This document shows, in pieces, positions 17,579-25,716 of a DNA stretch of 33,833 nt. The position numbers and the translations under genes were made by a program. Under the pieces are notes generated by a model that saw only the letters and a program-made list of their open reading frames with translations, was not told the origin of the DNA and searched no databases. The number at the start of each line of letters is the position of its first letter. The stretch's first letter is position 1. Origin of the DNA: Paenibacillus sp. A3 (lineage in GTDB: Bacteria; Bacillota; Bacilli; Paenibacillales; NBRC-103111); assembly GCF_001399685.1 (NCBI RefSeq), contig NZ_JTHN01000112.1, forward strand, positions 1 through 33,833, given 5' to 3'.

Positions 17579-18925
17579 GTGCGCAATCCGGCAAAATCCA
17601 AATTTATGAAATTAACCCCGCCGCGCGTGATGGCGGGAGGCTTTGCTCTCATTATTATAATCGGCTCCCTTCTGCTAACCCTGCCGGCCGCCTCTGCAGA
17701 CGGGCAGTCCATGAAGTACATCGACGCTTTGTTCACGGCAACGTCGGCCACATGCGTCACCGGACTGATTATTGTCGATACCGGCGTTCATTTTTCATTA
17801 TTCGGGCAGATCGTTCTGCTGCTGATGGTGCAGTTGGGCGGACTCGGTTTCATGACGATGGCCACCTGGTTCACGCTGGCTTTGAAGCGCCGGGTCTCGC
17901 TGCGGGACCGTCTTTTGTTGAAGGAATCGATGAACCACGCGAACATTGACGGCATCGTCCGGCTGATCATCCGGGTATTCCTGTATTCGATAACGATCGA
18001 AGGGATCGCGGCGCTCTATTTCATGCTGCGCTGGGCGCAGGAAATGCCGCTCGGGAAGGCCGCCTATTTCGGCCTGTTCCATGCCGTGTCGATCTTCAAC
18101 AACGCGGGCTTCGAATTGTTCGGCGGTTTCCGCAGCTTAACGCCCTACGTCAACGATCTGGGCATCAATCTCGTTTCCATGATGCTCATCTTTTTCGGCG
18201 GAATCGGGTTCGTCGTCATCTCGGAGCTGATCGAATTTCCCAAGACCCGCAAGCTCTCCTTGCACAGCAAGGTCGTGTTGTCGACGAACGGCATTCTGGT
18301 GCTGACGGGCGCCGTACTCATTCTGATCTTCGAATTCACCAATGCGAAGACGCTGGGCGGCATGCCCTGGGACACGAAAATCGTCGCCTCCTTCTTCCAG
18401 TCGATGACTTTGCGCTCCGCCGGCGTCAACACGCTCGACATCGCCGAGCTTCGGACCGCCACGCAGTTTCTGATGATCGTCATGATGTTCATCGGCGCGG
18501 CTCCCGGCTCCACCGGAGGAGGCATCCGGCTCACGACGTTCGCGATCCTGGTCGGGGCTTTCGTGGCGATGCTGCGCGGCAAGGAAGACGTCGTGCTGTT
18601 CCGTCACCGTCTGCCCGCGAAGGACATCTACAAAGCCGTCACGTTCACGCTGACCGCCGTATTGTTCCTCGCCTTCGCGACGATGCTGCTGTCCGCCTTC
18701 CAAGACCAGGATTTTCTGAAAATCTTGTTCGAGACGACCTCGGCCTTCGGTACGGTGGGCCTCAGCATGGGATTGACCGCCGACCTGACGTTTGCCGGCA
18801 AAATTGTGATGATTTGCGTTATGTTTATCGGAAGGGTGGGACTCGTGACGCTGGCGTTCGCCTTGCAGCCGAATCCGAAAAAAGAACTGTACCGGTACCC
18901 GGAAGGGAAAATCATCATCGGATGA
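17579..18925 (+). CDS. ktrB: Potassium uptake channel subunit (KtrB/TrkH family)
   Basis: This 448-residue membrane protein has the four pore-loop repeats of the Ktr/Trk superfamily. Selectivity-filter segments are visible as ATCVTGL, NNAGFEL, RSAGVNT and FGTVGLS, each followed by a membrane helix. The gating-loop region contains GAAPGSTGGGIRLTT. It needs a cytoplasmic RCK subunit (KtrA/KtrC), which is not in the window, so its partner must be encoded elsewhere as for B. subtilis KtrD. The start is the GTG at 17579, eight bases after GAGG; the GTG at 17570 overlaps that site. Confidence 0.93.
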   Translation: MRNPAKSKFMKLTPPRVMAGGFALIIIIGSLLLTLPAASADGQSMKYIDALFTATSATCVTGLIIVDTGVHFSLFGQIVLLLMVQLGGLGFMTMATWFTLALKRRVSLRDRLLLKESMNHANIDGIVRLIIRVFLYSITIEGIAALYFMLRWAQEMPLGKAAYFGLFHAVSIFNNAGFELFGGFRSLTPYVNDLGINLVSMMLIFFGGIGFVVISELIEFPKTRKLSLHSKVVLSTNGILVLTGAVLILIFEFTNAKTLGGMPWDTKIVASFFQSMTLRSAGVNTLDIAELRTATQFLMIVMMFIGAAPGSTGGGIRLTTFAILVGAFVAMLRGKEDVVLFRHRLPAKDIYKAVTFTLTAVLFLAFATMLLSAFQDQDFLKILFETTSAFGTVGLSMGLTADLTFAGKIVMICVMFIGRVGLVTLAFALQPNPKKELYRYPEGKIIIG

Positions 18926-18948
18926 AGACGGGTGAGGAGACCGCAAAG

Positions 18949-19581
18949 CTAGCGGTACAGCGCAACGATCGGCTCGATCATCGCAAGGACGGCCAAATGA
19001 GCCGGATAAAAGCTTCTCCACAGCCATCCCGGAACGCTCCGGCGTTCTAATCGTCCATACAGCGCAGGTGCATAGGCGATGCCTATCGTGGCAATAATGC
19101 TGTATGCCCCAAGGAGCCAGCCCTTGAGCGCCAGAAACAGGACGTTCAGAATAAAGTGGCTGGCCACCATCGCATGGCTTTTTGTATAGTGGTAGATCAG
19201 CACCAGCAGCAGCCCGTACAAGCCGTAATCGAAGCTCAAAACCTCCATGACAACGACCGAAGCGACGGCAACCGGAAGCCAGACGCTTTTCTTGCGGTGT
19301 TCCATGACGTATAAGACCGCTACGCATACGAGCAGCGTCCCTACGGCGTTCACGCCCATCTTCCCTAGAGCCAGCATATACGGCGCTTGCGATAGAACGG
19401 CCAGGATAAGCAGACGCTTCATATAGCTTTTCAAATCTCTCGTGTGCCTGTATCCCATTACGATGCCATAGGCGTAGATCGGGAAGGCGATTCGGCCGAT
19501 CACTCTCCATATCGCCTGATCTTCAAAGAAAACGGCGCCAATGTGATCCGCCAGCATCGTGATCATGGCGATAAGCTGCAT
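18949..19581 (-). CDS. TraX-family membrane protein
   Basis: This 210-residue integral membrane protein opens with MITMLADHIGAVFF and continues with IGRIAFPIYAYGIVMGY, the signature of the TraX/acyltransferase-like family (PF05857). Several hydrophobic helices span most of its length. TraX acetylates F pilin in E. coli, but chromosomal Firmicute homologues have no established substrate, and there are no conjugation genes here. GGAGG lies five bases before the ATG. It converges with the potassium transporter gene, 23 bases between stops. Confidence 0.85.
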   Translation of the reverse strand: MQLIAMITMLADHIGAVFFEDQAIWRVIGRIAFPIYAYGIVMGYRHTRDLKSYMKRLLILAVLSQAPYMLALGKMGVNAVGTLLVCVAVLYVMEHRKKSVWLPVAVASVVVMEVLSFDYGLYGLLLVLIYHYTKSHAMVASHFILNVLFLALKGWLLGAYSIIATIGIAYAPALYGRLERRSVPGWLWRSFYPAHLAVLAMIEPIVALYR

Positions 19582-19748
19582 AGCATCCTCCGTTTTTGCT
19601 TATTTTATTCCAAAGTAACACCACGCCGTTGGAAACCGCAAGTTTTTGCTAAGCTAAACGTACAGGCAACCGGTCTGCGGAAAGCACGCAATGACAGGAT
19701 CGGCCGGTCATTCCATGATAGGATAAGGTACGAAGGAGGCGGGTATGG

Positions 19749-20606
19749 TTGGATTGGCTGATCCGGATGAAAGAAGCTCTTGATCTTATGGAAAAGCGGT
19801 TGGACGGAAGGCTGGATATCGAGGAAATTGCCAGAGCCGCTTATGTGTCCCCGTTCCATTTTCAACGCATGTTTCACATGCTGACCGGAATGACCGTGGC
19901 CGAGTATATGCGGAAGCGCAAATTGACCTTAGCCGCGCAAGAGCTGGCTACGACTTCCGCCAAGGTGCTGGACGTCGCGCTTAAATACGGCTACGACTCC
20001 CCGGAATCGTTCGCCAAGGCGTTCCGCAAAATCCACGGCATATCGCCGTCGGAAGCCCGCAATCCGGGCGTCAGCCTTAAAGCGTTTCCCCGCATCTCCT
20101 TCCATCTATCACTGAAGGGAGACAAAGATATGGATTACCGCATTGTGGAAAAAGAGGCTTTTACGGTTGTCGGCAAATCCATTCAAGCGACGTGTCAGAA
20201 CGGGGAGCAATCGCATTTCATCCATCAGCTGTGGTCTGAAAGTCATCGTGACGGCACGATAGCCAAGCTTGCTTCCATGGGAGCGGACGAGAATTTGTTG
20301 GGCATCATCGAGATGCAGCCGGACAACGAGACCATGACGTATACCATTGCAAGCATAGCCGGCCCCGAAGCCGTGACGGAAGGGTTCTCCGTGAAAACGA
20401 TCCCCGCTTCCACCTGGGCGATCTTCACCTCGGTCGGACCGCTCCCCGGAGCAATCCAGAACGTATTTGGCCGCATCTTTCAAGAATGGTTTCCGGCGAC
20501 GGGCTATGAAATTTCAGGCGCGCCCGAGCTGGAAGTCTATCCGCCGGGCGATACGATGGCAGAGGACTACCGGTGCGAAGTTTGGGTACCGATTGTGAAG
20601 AAATAG
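19749..20606 (+). CDS. AraC-family regulator with GyrI-like effector domain
   Basis: This 285-residue protein has an N-terminal AraC double helix-turn-helix (about 8-105; IEEIARAAYVSPFHFQRMFH and VALKYGYDSPESFAKAFRKI). From about 125 it has a GyrI-like small-molecule-binding domain ending CEVWVPIVKK. Such proteins usually respond to hydrophobic drugs or metabolites. The start is TTG (MDWLIRM, typical of the family), nine bases after GGAGG. An ATG four bases upstream of the TTG opens a different frame of 12 codons that overlaps the start, which could lower or tune its translation. Confidence 0.9.
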   Translation: MDWLIRMKEALDLMEKRLDGRLDIEEIARAAYVSPFHFQRMFHMLTGMTVAEYMRKRKLTLAAQELATTSAKVLDVALKYGYDSPESFAKAFRKIHGISPSEARNPGVSLKAFPRISFHLSLKGDKDMDYRIVEKEAFTVVGKSIQATCQNGEQSHFIHQLWSESHRDGTIAKLASMGADENLLGIIEMQPDNETMTYTIASIAGPEAVTEGFSVKTIPASTWAIFTSVGPLPGAIQNVFGRIFQEWFPATGYEISGAPELEVYPPGDTMAEDYRCEVWVPIVKK

Positions 20607-20613
20607 TTATCGA

Positions 20614-20645
20614 AGAGCTTGCCAACCGGCAGGCTCTCTTTTTTT
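20614..20645 (+). terminator. Terminator of the AraC gene
   Basis: A 10-bp stem AGAGCTTGCC / GGCAGGCTCT (one G-U pair, loop AACC) is followed by seven T within a few bases. Confidence 0.88.
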
Positions 20646-20690
20646 GGTAAAAAGTAATCAAATGTATATGGAAAGTAATAAGTTGTCTAT

Positions 20691-20718
20691 TTGAATGGAA
20701 AAACCGACCTCTTAATAT
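20691..20718 (+). promoter_or_regulatory. Candidate promoter of the GH20 gene
   Basis: TTGAAT and TAATAT are spaced 16 bp apart, about 70 bases before the start codon. Upstream, AAAGTAAT occurs twice with starts 21 bp apart (20651 and 20672), two helical turns, which could be a regulator site. Confidence 0.35.
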
Positions 20719-20787
20719 AAAAGATGAAGTTGCCTCATCAGGCTGCACATGATTAGAAGCTTCCCAAAAACGCACAAGGAGGAGAAC

Positions 20788-23700
20788 ATGAAAAAGAAAA
20801 CGCTTTCTAGTTTGTTGTCACTGGTGCTTCTCTCCACGCTTTTCCCCGCAGGCCTGCCACAGGCAGCCGCTGAAGCGGGACGGACAGGTGACGTATCCCC
20901 GACGCTTCCCGTTACCCGGTCTGTTTATGAAACCGTTTACGGCGGCAGAGCCATGCCTGCAAATGTTGTCAATACACCGGTCGGCGTTAATTTGGCGGTA
21001 CATCAAGCGGTGTACGCTTCGGGGAACGAAGTGGACTGGCTTGGGCCGGCCAATGCCGTTGACGGCAACGGCAGCACACGCTGGTCGTCCGCGCTGCAAG
21101 ACGATCAGTGGTTCTATGTGGACCTCGGCGAAGAGTTCACCATAAACCGGGTGACCATCAAATGGCAAACCCCTGCCAGCAAATACAAGCTACTGGTTTC
21201 AAGCGATGCACAGCATTGGACGAACGTGCTCGGCCATGACGGCGACATAGCATGCAGAGGCGGGACGGAAACGACCGATTTTGACGATATAAAAGCAAGG
21301 TACGTGAAATTTCAAGGGGTGGAGCGGGCACCGGTGGAAGGCACCTTTTACGGCTATTCCTTCTACGAATTCGAGGTGTACAACGCCGGCGAATTACCCA
21401 AAATCGTGAAGGGCATCACCCAGATTCCGCCTATTGCCAAGGGACAGACGGAGATCGTTCTGCCTGGCGTACCCGAGGGCTACAAGGTTTCCGTATACGG
21501 CAGCGACCGACTGCCCGTGATCGATCGAGCGGGGAAAATTCACACGCCCCTCGTGGACAGGAAAGTGAATCTTCTGTTTCAAGTCGAACATACGAGTACT
21601 GGTCAGAAGGCCATCACCGGAAACGTGCTTGCTGCGGTACCGGGGCAGTATACGCAAACGGACGATTTGAACAAGGAGCCGAAGGTCATCCCGTCGCTGC
21701 GCGAATGGTATGGCCGGACTGGAAATTTCACCCTGAAACCAACCTCGCGAATCGTGGTCAATCCGGCCCATAAAACGGCTTTGCAAAAGGCTGCGGAGCA
21801 AACGAAGGAAGATTTGCGGGACATTACCGGTGTCCAAACGGACATTATTTACGGCGTTCCGCAAGCGGGCGACCTTTATTTGTCCATCGACGATTCCTTA
21901 GCGTGGCTGGGAAAAGAAGGCTATCTCTTCGACGTCAACGATCATGTCGCGATTACATCGGCCGATGTGACGGGCGTCTTTTTCGGAACGAGATCGGCCC
22001 TGCAAATTTTGAAGCAGGATGAAGCTCATGCCCAGATCCCCAAAGGGACGGCAAGGGATTATCCGAAATATGAAACACGCGGCCTCATGATCGACGTTGC
22101 CAGAAAGTTTTATACGATTGAGTTCCTGAGAGACTACGTCAAGCTGTTGTCCTGGTATAAAATGAACCAATTTCAGATTCATTTGAACGACGATGTAGGG
22201 ACGCCGTTCCAAGACGGCACGACTGCGGCCTATCGTTTGGAGAGTACGACGTACCCCGGGCTTGCGAGCAAAAACGGCTTTTACACCAAAGAGGAGTTTC
22301 GCGATCTTCAGCGGCTTGGCATGGACTACGGCGTGAATGTCATCCCGGAGATCGATACGCCGGGGCATTCCAGAGCTTTTACCAGCTTCGATCCTTCTCT
22401 GGGAACCGGACCTCATCTTGACATTACGAAGCCGAAAACGGTCGATTTCGTCAAAAGTCTGTTCGACGAATATATCGATGGCGACAACCCGACCTTTATC
22501 GGCCCTGACGTCCATATCGGCACGGACGAATACTGGGGCAACACCGAGGTTTTTCGCGGGTACATGGATACGCTCATCAAGCATATCAACGGCAAAGGCA
22601 AGCATCCCCATATTTGGGGCGGCATGAGGGAATACAACGGGGTCACCCCGGTAAGCAACGAGGCCACGATGGATGTTTGGCACGTGCCTTACGGAGATGC
22701 CCGGCAAGCGATCGATCTTGGATACGATATCCTCAACACCGAGAACAGCTACATGTATCTCGTGCCAAGATTGTATAAAGACCGGATCGACCCTAAATAT
22801 ATGTATAAGATGTGGGAACCGAACGTATTTACCGATACGACTGTGCCCTACGGCCATCCGAAGCTGAAAGGCGCCATGCTGGCGCTGTGGAACGACATTT
22901 CGGATTCCGTCGGACTATCGATGGACGATTCCCATGACCGAATGTTCCCCGGCGTGCAGGTGCTGTCCGAAAAAATGTGGACGGGAAGCCGGGAAGACGC
23001 CGACTACAACGCTTATGCAGCCGCAGCGGAACGGATCGGCGAGGCACCGAACGCCAACATCTCCCATAAGCTGCAAGTCCCGAATGAAGACGGCAACGTC
23101 ATCAAGTATTCGTTCGAAAACGGCTTCGCCGACGCTTCCGGCAACGGCTACAATGGCACCGGCAAAAATGTGGCGGCGGCAGACGGCAAATACGGCAAAG
23201 GCGTACGATTCAGCGGAGGAGAAAGCTACATCAAGACGCCGCTGCAGGCGTTAGGGTTCGGATGGACCGTTTCCATGTGGGTCAAGCCGGATGCCGACAA
23301 CCCGGACGATGCGGTGCTGCTGGAATCGCCTGTCGGCCAAGTGAAGCTCAAGGAAGGAACGACCGGGCTGTTGGGCTTTTCCAAAGAACATTATCACAGC
23401 ACGTTCCAATACAAGGTTCCGGCGGGACAATGGACGCACTTGCTACTGACCGGAGACAACAAAGGCGTATCCCTGTATGTCAATGGCAACGAGTACGTGG
23501 AAAAATTGTGGGTAACGAACGGTGCGTCGCCTCGGATCGATACCTTGGTGCTGCCGCTCGAGAAGATCGGAAGCTCCACCAACTCCTTTAAAGGCGTCAT
23601 CGACAATCTGATCGTTTACAATAAGGCGGTCAGCTTCGACGGGATGAATCTGGCGTTAAACAAGCATGCGGAAGCATCGACCAGCGAGGCGCCTCATTTG

Positions 23701-25125
23701 TCCCCGGATCAAGCTGTCGACGGGAATACGGGCACAAGATGGTCGAGTCATTTTTCAGACGATAACTGGTTCAGCGTAGATCTCGGCGAACAACAGGATA
23801 TCGACAGCGTCGTGATCAAATGGGAAGGCGCTTACGCCAAGAAGTACAAAATACTTGTTTCCGGCGACGGCCGGCAGTGGCAAAATGTAAAAGCAGGCGA
23901 TGCGGTGATCGACGGCAAAGGCGGAGTCGAGACGATCAAGTTTGACACCGCCGTCAAGGCCAGATATGTCAAGCTTCAAGGCATCGAAAGAGCTACGATA
24001 TACGGCTATTCCATACTGGAGTTTGAAGTGTACGGACCGGGGGTGTTGAACCGCTATTTGGAGCTGGTGAAAGAAGCGGAAGGCTTGCTGGGCTTGGGCA
24101 AAGGAGACAGCGGGCTGAGAAGCCAATTGCAAGAAATGCTCAATCATTTCCCGTACGACTACGAAAGCTCGATCAGCCCGCTTCAGGAGCTGATTGCGCG
24201 GTTGAAGGAATCGATCGAATGGGAAAACGATAAAACGCCGCCGGTGACGACAGCGAGCGTCTCGCCTTCCCGGCCGGACGGGCAGCAAGGATGGTTTGTC
24301 CATCCGGTAACCGTCACCTTGTCCGTACAAGACGAACAGTCCGGCATCGCCAGAACGGAATACAGCTTGGATTTGGGGAAAAATTGGAACCCGTACGTGG
24401 AACCGATCCAATTCAGCACAGACGGAATGTACGGACTGCGGTACCGCTCTACGGACAAAGCCGGTAATGTGGAAAAGGCGAAGCCCCTCCTCCTGAAAGT
24501 CGATACAACGGCTCCGACCCTGGCTGCAACGGCGAACGGCTCTCCCTTGACGAACGGGACCGAATTTATGGACAGCGAGACGCTTGCGCTGGATGTGCAG
24601 GCCTCCGATCCTGTGTCGGGCATTGCCGGGACAACGATCACGGTAGACGGCAAGCCGTATACCCCCGGAACTCTGCTGCGTTTGGCCGGCCAATTGGGAA
24701 CGCACGCGATCCAAATGACAGCGACGGATCGGGCGGGCAACGTATCGCAGGCGGTCATTTCGATTGTCGTTAAGACCAATATCGCTTCCATGCAGCAACT
24801 GCTGGAATCTTATCATGCAGCCGGAGAGCTAAGCGGACCACTCAAGAATAAGCTGGCCGCGAGCTTGAAGACCGCCCAGAAGCATGAAGCGAAAGCGAAG
24901 CTAAAACAGGCCGCCAAAGCGATGAACGATTTTAAGAAGAAAATCGACAAAACGACCAAGAAGGATGTTATTTCCGAAGCGGCAAAAGCGGCACTGATCG
25001 CCGATGCCAATGCGTTAATCCAAGCTTGGACCGGGAACAGCTACGATCTGGAGTCAACGGATAGCACCGACGATCAGCTCGAAGTCGGCGACGATTCTCT
25101 CGACAGCGAGGACGCGGCGGCGTAA
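20788..25125 (+). CDS. Secreted multidomain GH20 beta-N-acetylhexosaminidase or lacto-N-biosidase
   Basis: This 1445-residue exported enzyme should release N-acetylhexosamine units or disaccharides from glycans. Order: signal peptide (1-28), F5/8-type C/CBM32 domain (about 64-200), GH20b-like domain (about 300-415) and GH20 barrel (about 425-770) with Asp580-Glu581 in HIGTDEYWG. Then come a LamG/concanavalin-like domain (about 780-950), a second F5/8-C domain (about 955-1082), two Ig/OmpL47-like domains (about 1150-1330) and a FIMAH-like helical domain (about 1332-1426). The barrel reads FQIHLNDD where typical hexosaminidases have HWHLTDDQ, and has YRLES..YPGL, recalling lacto-N-biosidase-like GH20. 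The ATG at 20788 follows AAGGAGG; there is no sortase signal. Confidence 0.92.
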   Translation: MKKKTLSSLLSLVLLSTLFPAGLPQAAAEAGRTGDVSPTLPVTRSVYETVYGGRAMPANVVNTPVGVNLAVHQAVYASGNEVDWLGPANAVDGNGSTRWSSALQDDQWFYVDLGEEFTINRVTIKWQTPASKYKLLVSSDAQHWTNVLGHDGDIACRGGTETTDFDDIKARYVKFQGVERAPVEGTFYGYSFYEFEVYNAGELPKIVKGITQIPPIAKGQTEIVLPGVPEGYKVSVYGSDRLPVIDRAGKIHTPLVDRKVNLLFQVEHTSTGQKAITGNVLAAVPGQYTQTDDLNKEPKVIPSLREWYGRTGNFTLKPTSRIVVNPAHKTALQKAAEQTKEDLRDITGVQTDIIYGVPQAGDLYLSIDDSLAWLGKEGYLFDVNDHVAITSADVTGVFFGTRSALQILKQDEAHAQIPKGTARDYPKYETRGLMIDVARKFYTIEFLRDYVKLLSWYKMNQFQIHLNDDVGTPFQDGTTAAYRLESTTYPGLASKNGFYTKEEFRDLQRLGMDYGVNVIPEIDTPGHSRAFTSFDPSLGTGPHLDITKPKTVDFVKSLFDEYIDGDNPTFIGPDVHIGTDEYWGNTEVFRGYMDTLIKHINGKGKHPHIWGGMREYNGVTPVSNEATMDVWHVPYGDARQAIDLGYDILNTENSYMYLVPRLYKDRIDPKYMYKMWEPNVFTDTTVPYGHPKLKGAMLALWNDISDSVGLSMDDSHDRMFPGVQVLSEKMWTGSREDADYNAYAAAAERIGEAPNANISHKLQVPNEDGNVIKYSFENGFADASGNGYNGTGKNVAAADGKYGKGVRFSGGESYIKTPLQALGFGWTVSMWVKPDADNPDDAVLLESPVGQVKLKEGTTGLLGFSKEHYHSTFQYKVPAGQWTHLLLTGDNKGVSLYVNGNEYVEKLWVTNGASPRIDTLVLPLEKIGSSTNSFKGVIDNLIVYNKAVSFDGMNLALNKHAEASTSEAPHLSPDQAVDGNTGTRWSSHFSDDNWFSVDLGEQQDIDSVVIKWEGAYAKKYKILVSGDGRQWQNVKAGDAVIDGKGGVETIKFDTAVKARYVKLQGIERATIYGYSILEFEVYGPGVLNRYLELVKEAEGLLGLGKGDSGLRSQLQEMLNHFPYDYESSISPLQELIARLKESIEWENDKTPPVTTASVSPSRPDGQQGWFVHPVTVTLSVQDEQSGIARTEYSLDLGKNWNPYVEPIQFSTDGMYGLRYRSTDKAGNVEKAKPLLLKVDTTAPTLAATANGSPLTNGTEFMDSETLALDVQASDPVSGIAGTTITVDGKPYTPGTLLRLAGQLGTHAIQMTATDRAGNVSQAVISIVVKTNIASMQQLLESYHAAGELSGPLKNKLAASLKTAQKHEAKAKLKQAAKAMNDFKKKIDKTTKKDVISEAAKAALIADANALIQAWTGNSYDLESTDSTDDQLEVGDDSLDSEDAAA

Positions 25126-25214
25126 GGAAAGACTCAGTGTCGAGAAAGTGTTTTTCCCGCTACTAAGCGGCTTCAAATAAGAATTCCCTGCAGACCCGGA
25201 GGCCCCGCAGGAAA

Positions 25215-25252
25215 AAAATAACTCCTGAACCCTAGGGCTCAGGAGTTATTTT
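25215..25252. terminator. Bidirectional terminator after the GH20 gene
   Basis: A perfect 14-bp stem, AAAATAACTCCTGA / TCAGGAGTTATTTT, has T-rich exits on both strands. It marks the left edge of the AT-rich accessory stretch. Confidence 0.85.
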
Positions 25253-25255
25253 CGT

Positions 25256-25507
25256 CTATTCGCCTACACCATAATAAATAAAGAGCTGCTTAGAACTGAT
25301 GTAATGATCAACTGTATTGAGGTTGTTGATACTTCCTTTAAAGCGTAAGAATAATTCGTCAACGTTCAGGTTTTTTGGGTTCGCTGCTTGGATCGCAGAC
25401 AGCATAACCGGGAGGGTACGAATGGGGGTACTCCTCAAACTTATCGACCTCCTTTTCCCGTCATCGTCCAGAAACTTGAACCATCCGAGATTGGTGTTGC
25501 GTCGCAT
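25256..25507 (-). pseudogene. Broken second Alo/AimR-like receptor (C-terminal fragment)
   Basis: The reading frame starting near 25490 (LGWFKFLDDDGK) matches LGWFEFLDETGK of the receptor at 25713-26747. Its tail (AIQAANPKNLNVDELFLRF, then QLFIYYG) matches the receptor's IIESANRFDFEVDEFLETL and QLFHFWY. Between them the frame is lost at an A run near 25453: one extra base restores KEVDKFEEYP. A further shift and an internal deletion follow, and the N-terminal and extreme C-terminal parts are absent. It is a relic of a tandem paralogue lying just past the peptide gene's terminator, not a functional gene. Confidence 0.75.
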
Positions 25508-25533
25508 CGAATTTGCGAAAAAATCTCATCTTT

Positions 25534-25577
25534 TTTGAAAAAAACAAAAGAGCCCCTGACCACTGGCCGGGACTCTT
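25534..25577 (-). terminator. Terminator of the receptor-peptide operon
   Basis: AAGAGTCCC pairs with GGGGCTCTT (one G-U), with further pairing GGCC/GGTC inside, followed leftward by a T-rich run. It begins 10 bases after the peptide gene's stop. Confidence 0.8.
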
Positions 25578-25587
25578 ATTATTTTTA

Positions 25588-25716
25588 TTAGCCGCCCCAT
25601 CCATGATCGTCGAGAGCTGCCATATTTGTTGGCTGTTCCGGTTGTGTTGGTTGAGTAGGAATAATACCACTTAATAAAATCAACCCCATCATTAAGGATA
25701 GAAATACTTTTTTCAT
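25588..25716 (-). CDS. Alo/Phr-like secreted signalling pro-peptide
   Basis: This small gene encodes 42 residues: Lys-Lys, a hydrophobic export segment (FLSLMMGLILLSGIIP, about 5-20), a TQP/EQP linker and the tail AALDDHGWGG. Its ATG overlaps the receptor's stop codon (TTATGA) and GGAG lies ten bases upstream inside the receptor gene, so the two are translationally coupled. This is the layout of Rap-Phr and AimR/AloR systems, where the exported precursor is trimmed to a short C-terminal peptide that re-enters the cell and binds the receptor. The predicted mature signal is about DHGWGG; from memory, a known Alo peptide of P. polymyxa has a similar HG.GG ending. The exact processing site is inferred. 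Confidence 0.8.
   Translation of the reverse strand: MKKVFLSLMMGLILLSGIIPTQPTQPEQPTNMAALDDHGWGG

Noticed and set aside
18137..19510. Long minus-strand open frame opposite the potassium transporter
   Set aside because: Low-complexity Arg/His/Asp-rich translation antisense to a well-conserved membrane protein; it also runs through the TraX gene in another frame.
21898..24816. Two long minus-strand open frames opposite the GH20 gene
   Set aside because: No domains or starts with ribosome sites; they mirror codon bias of the GH20 gene.
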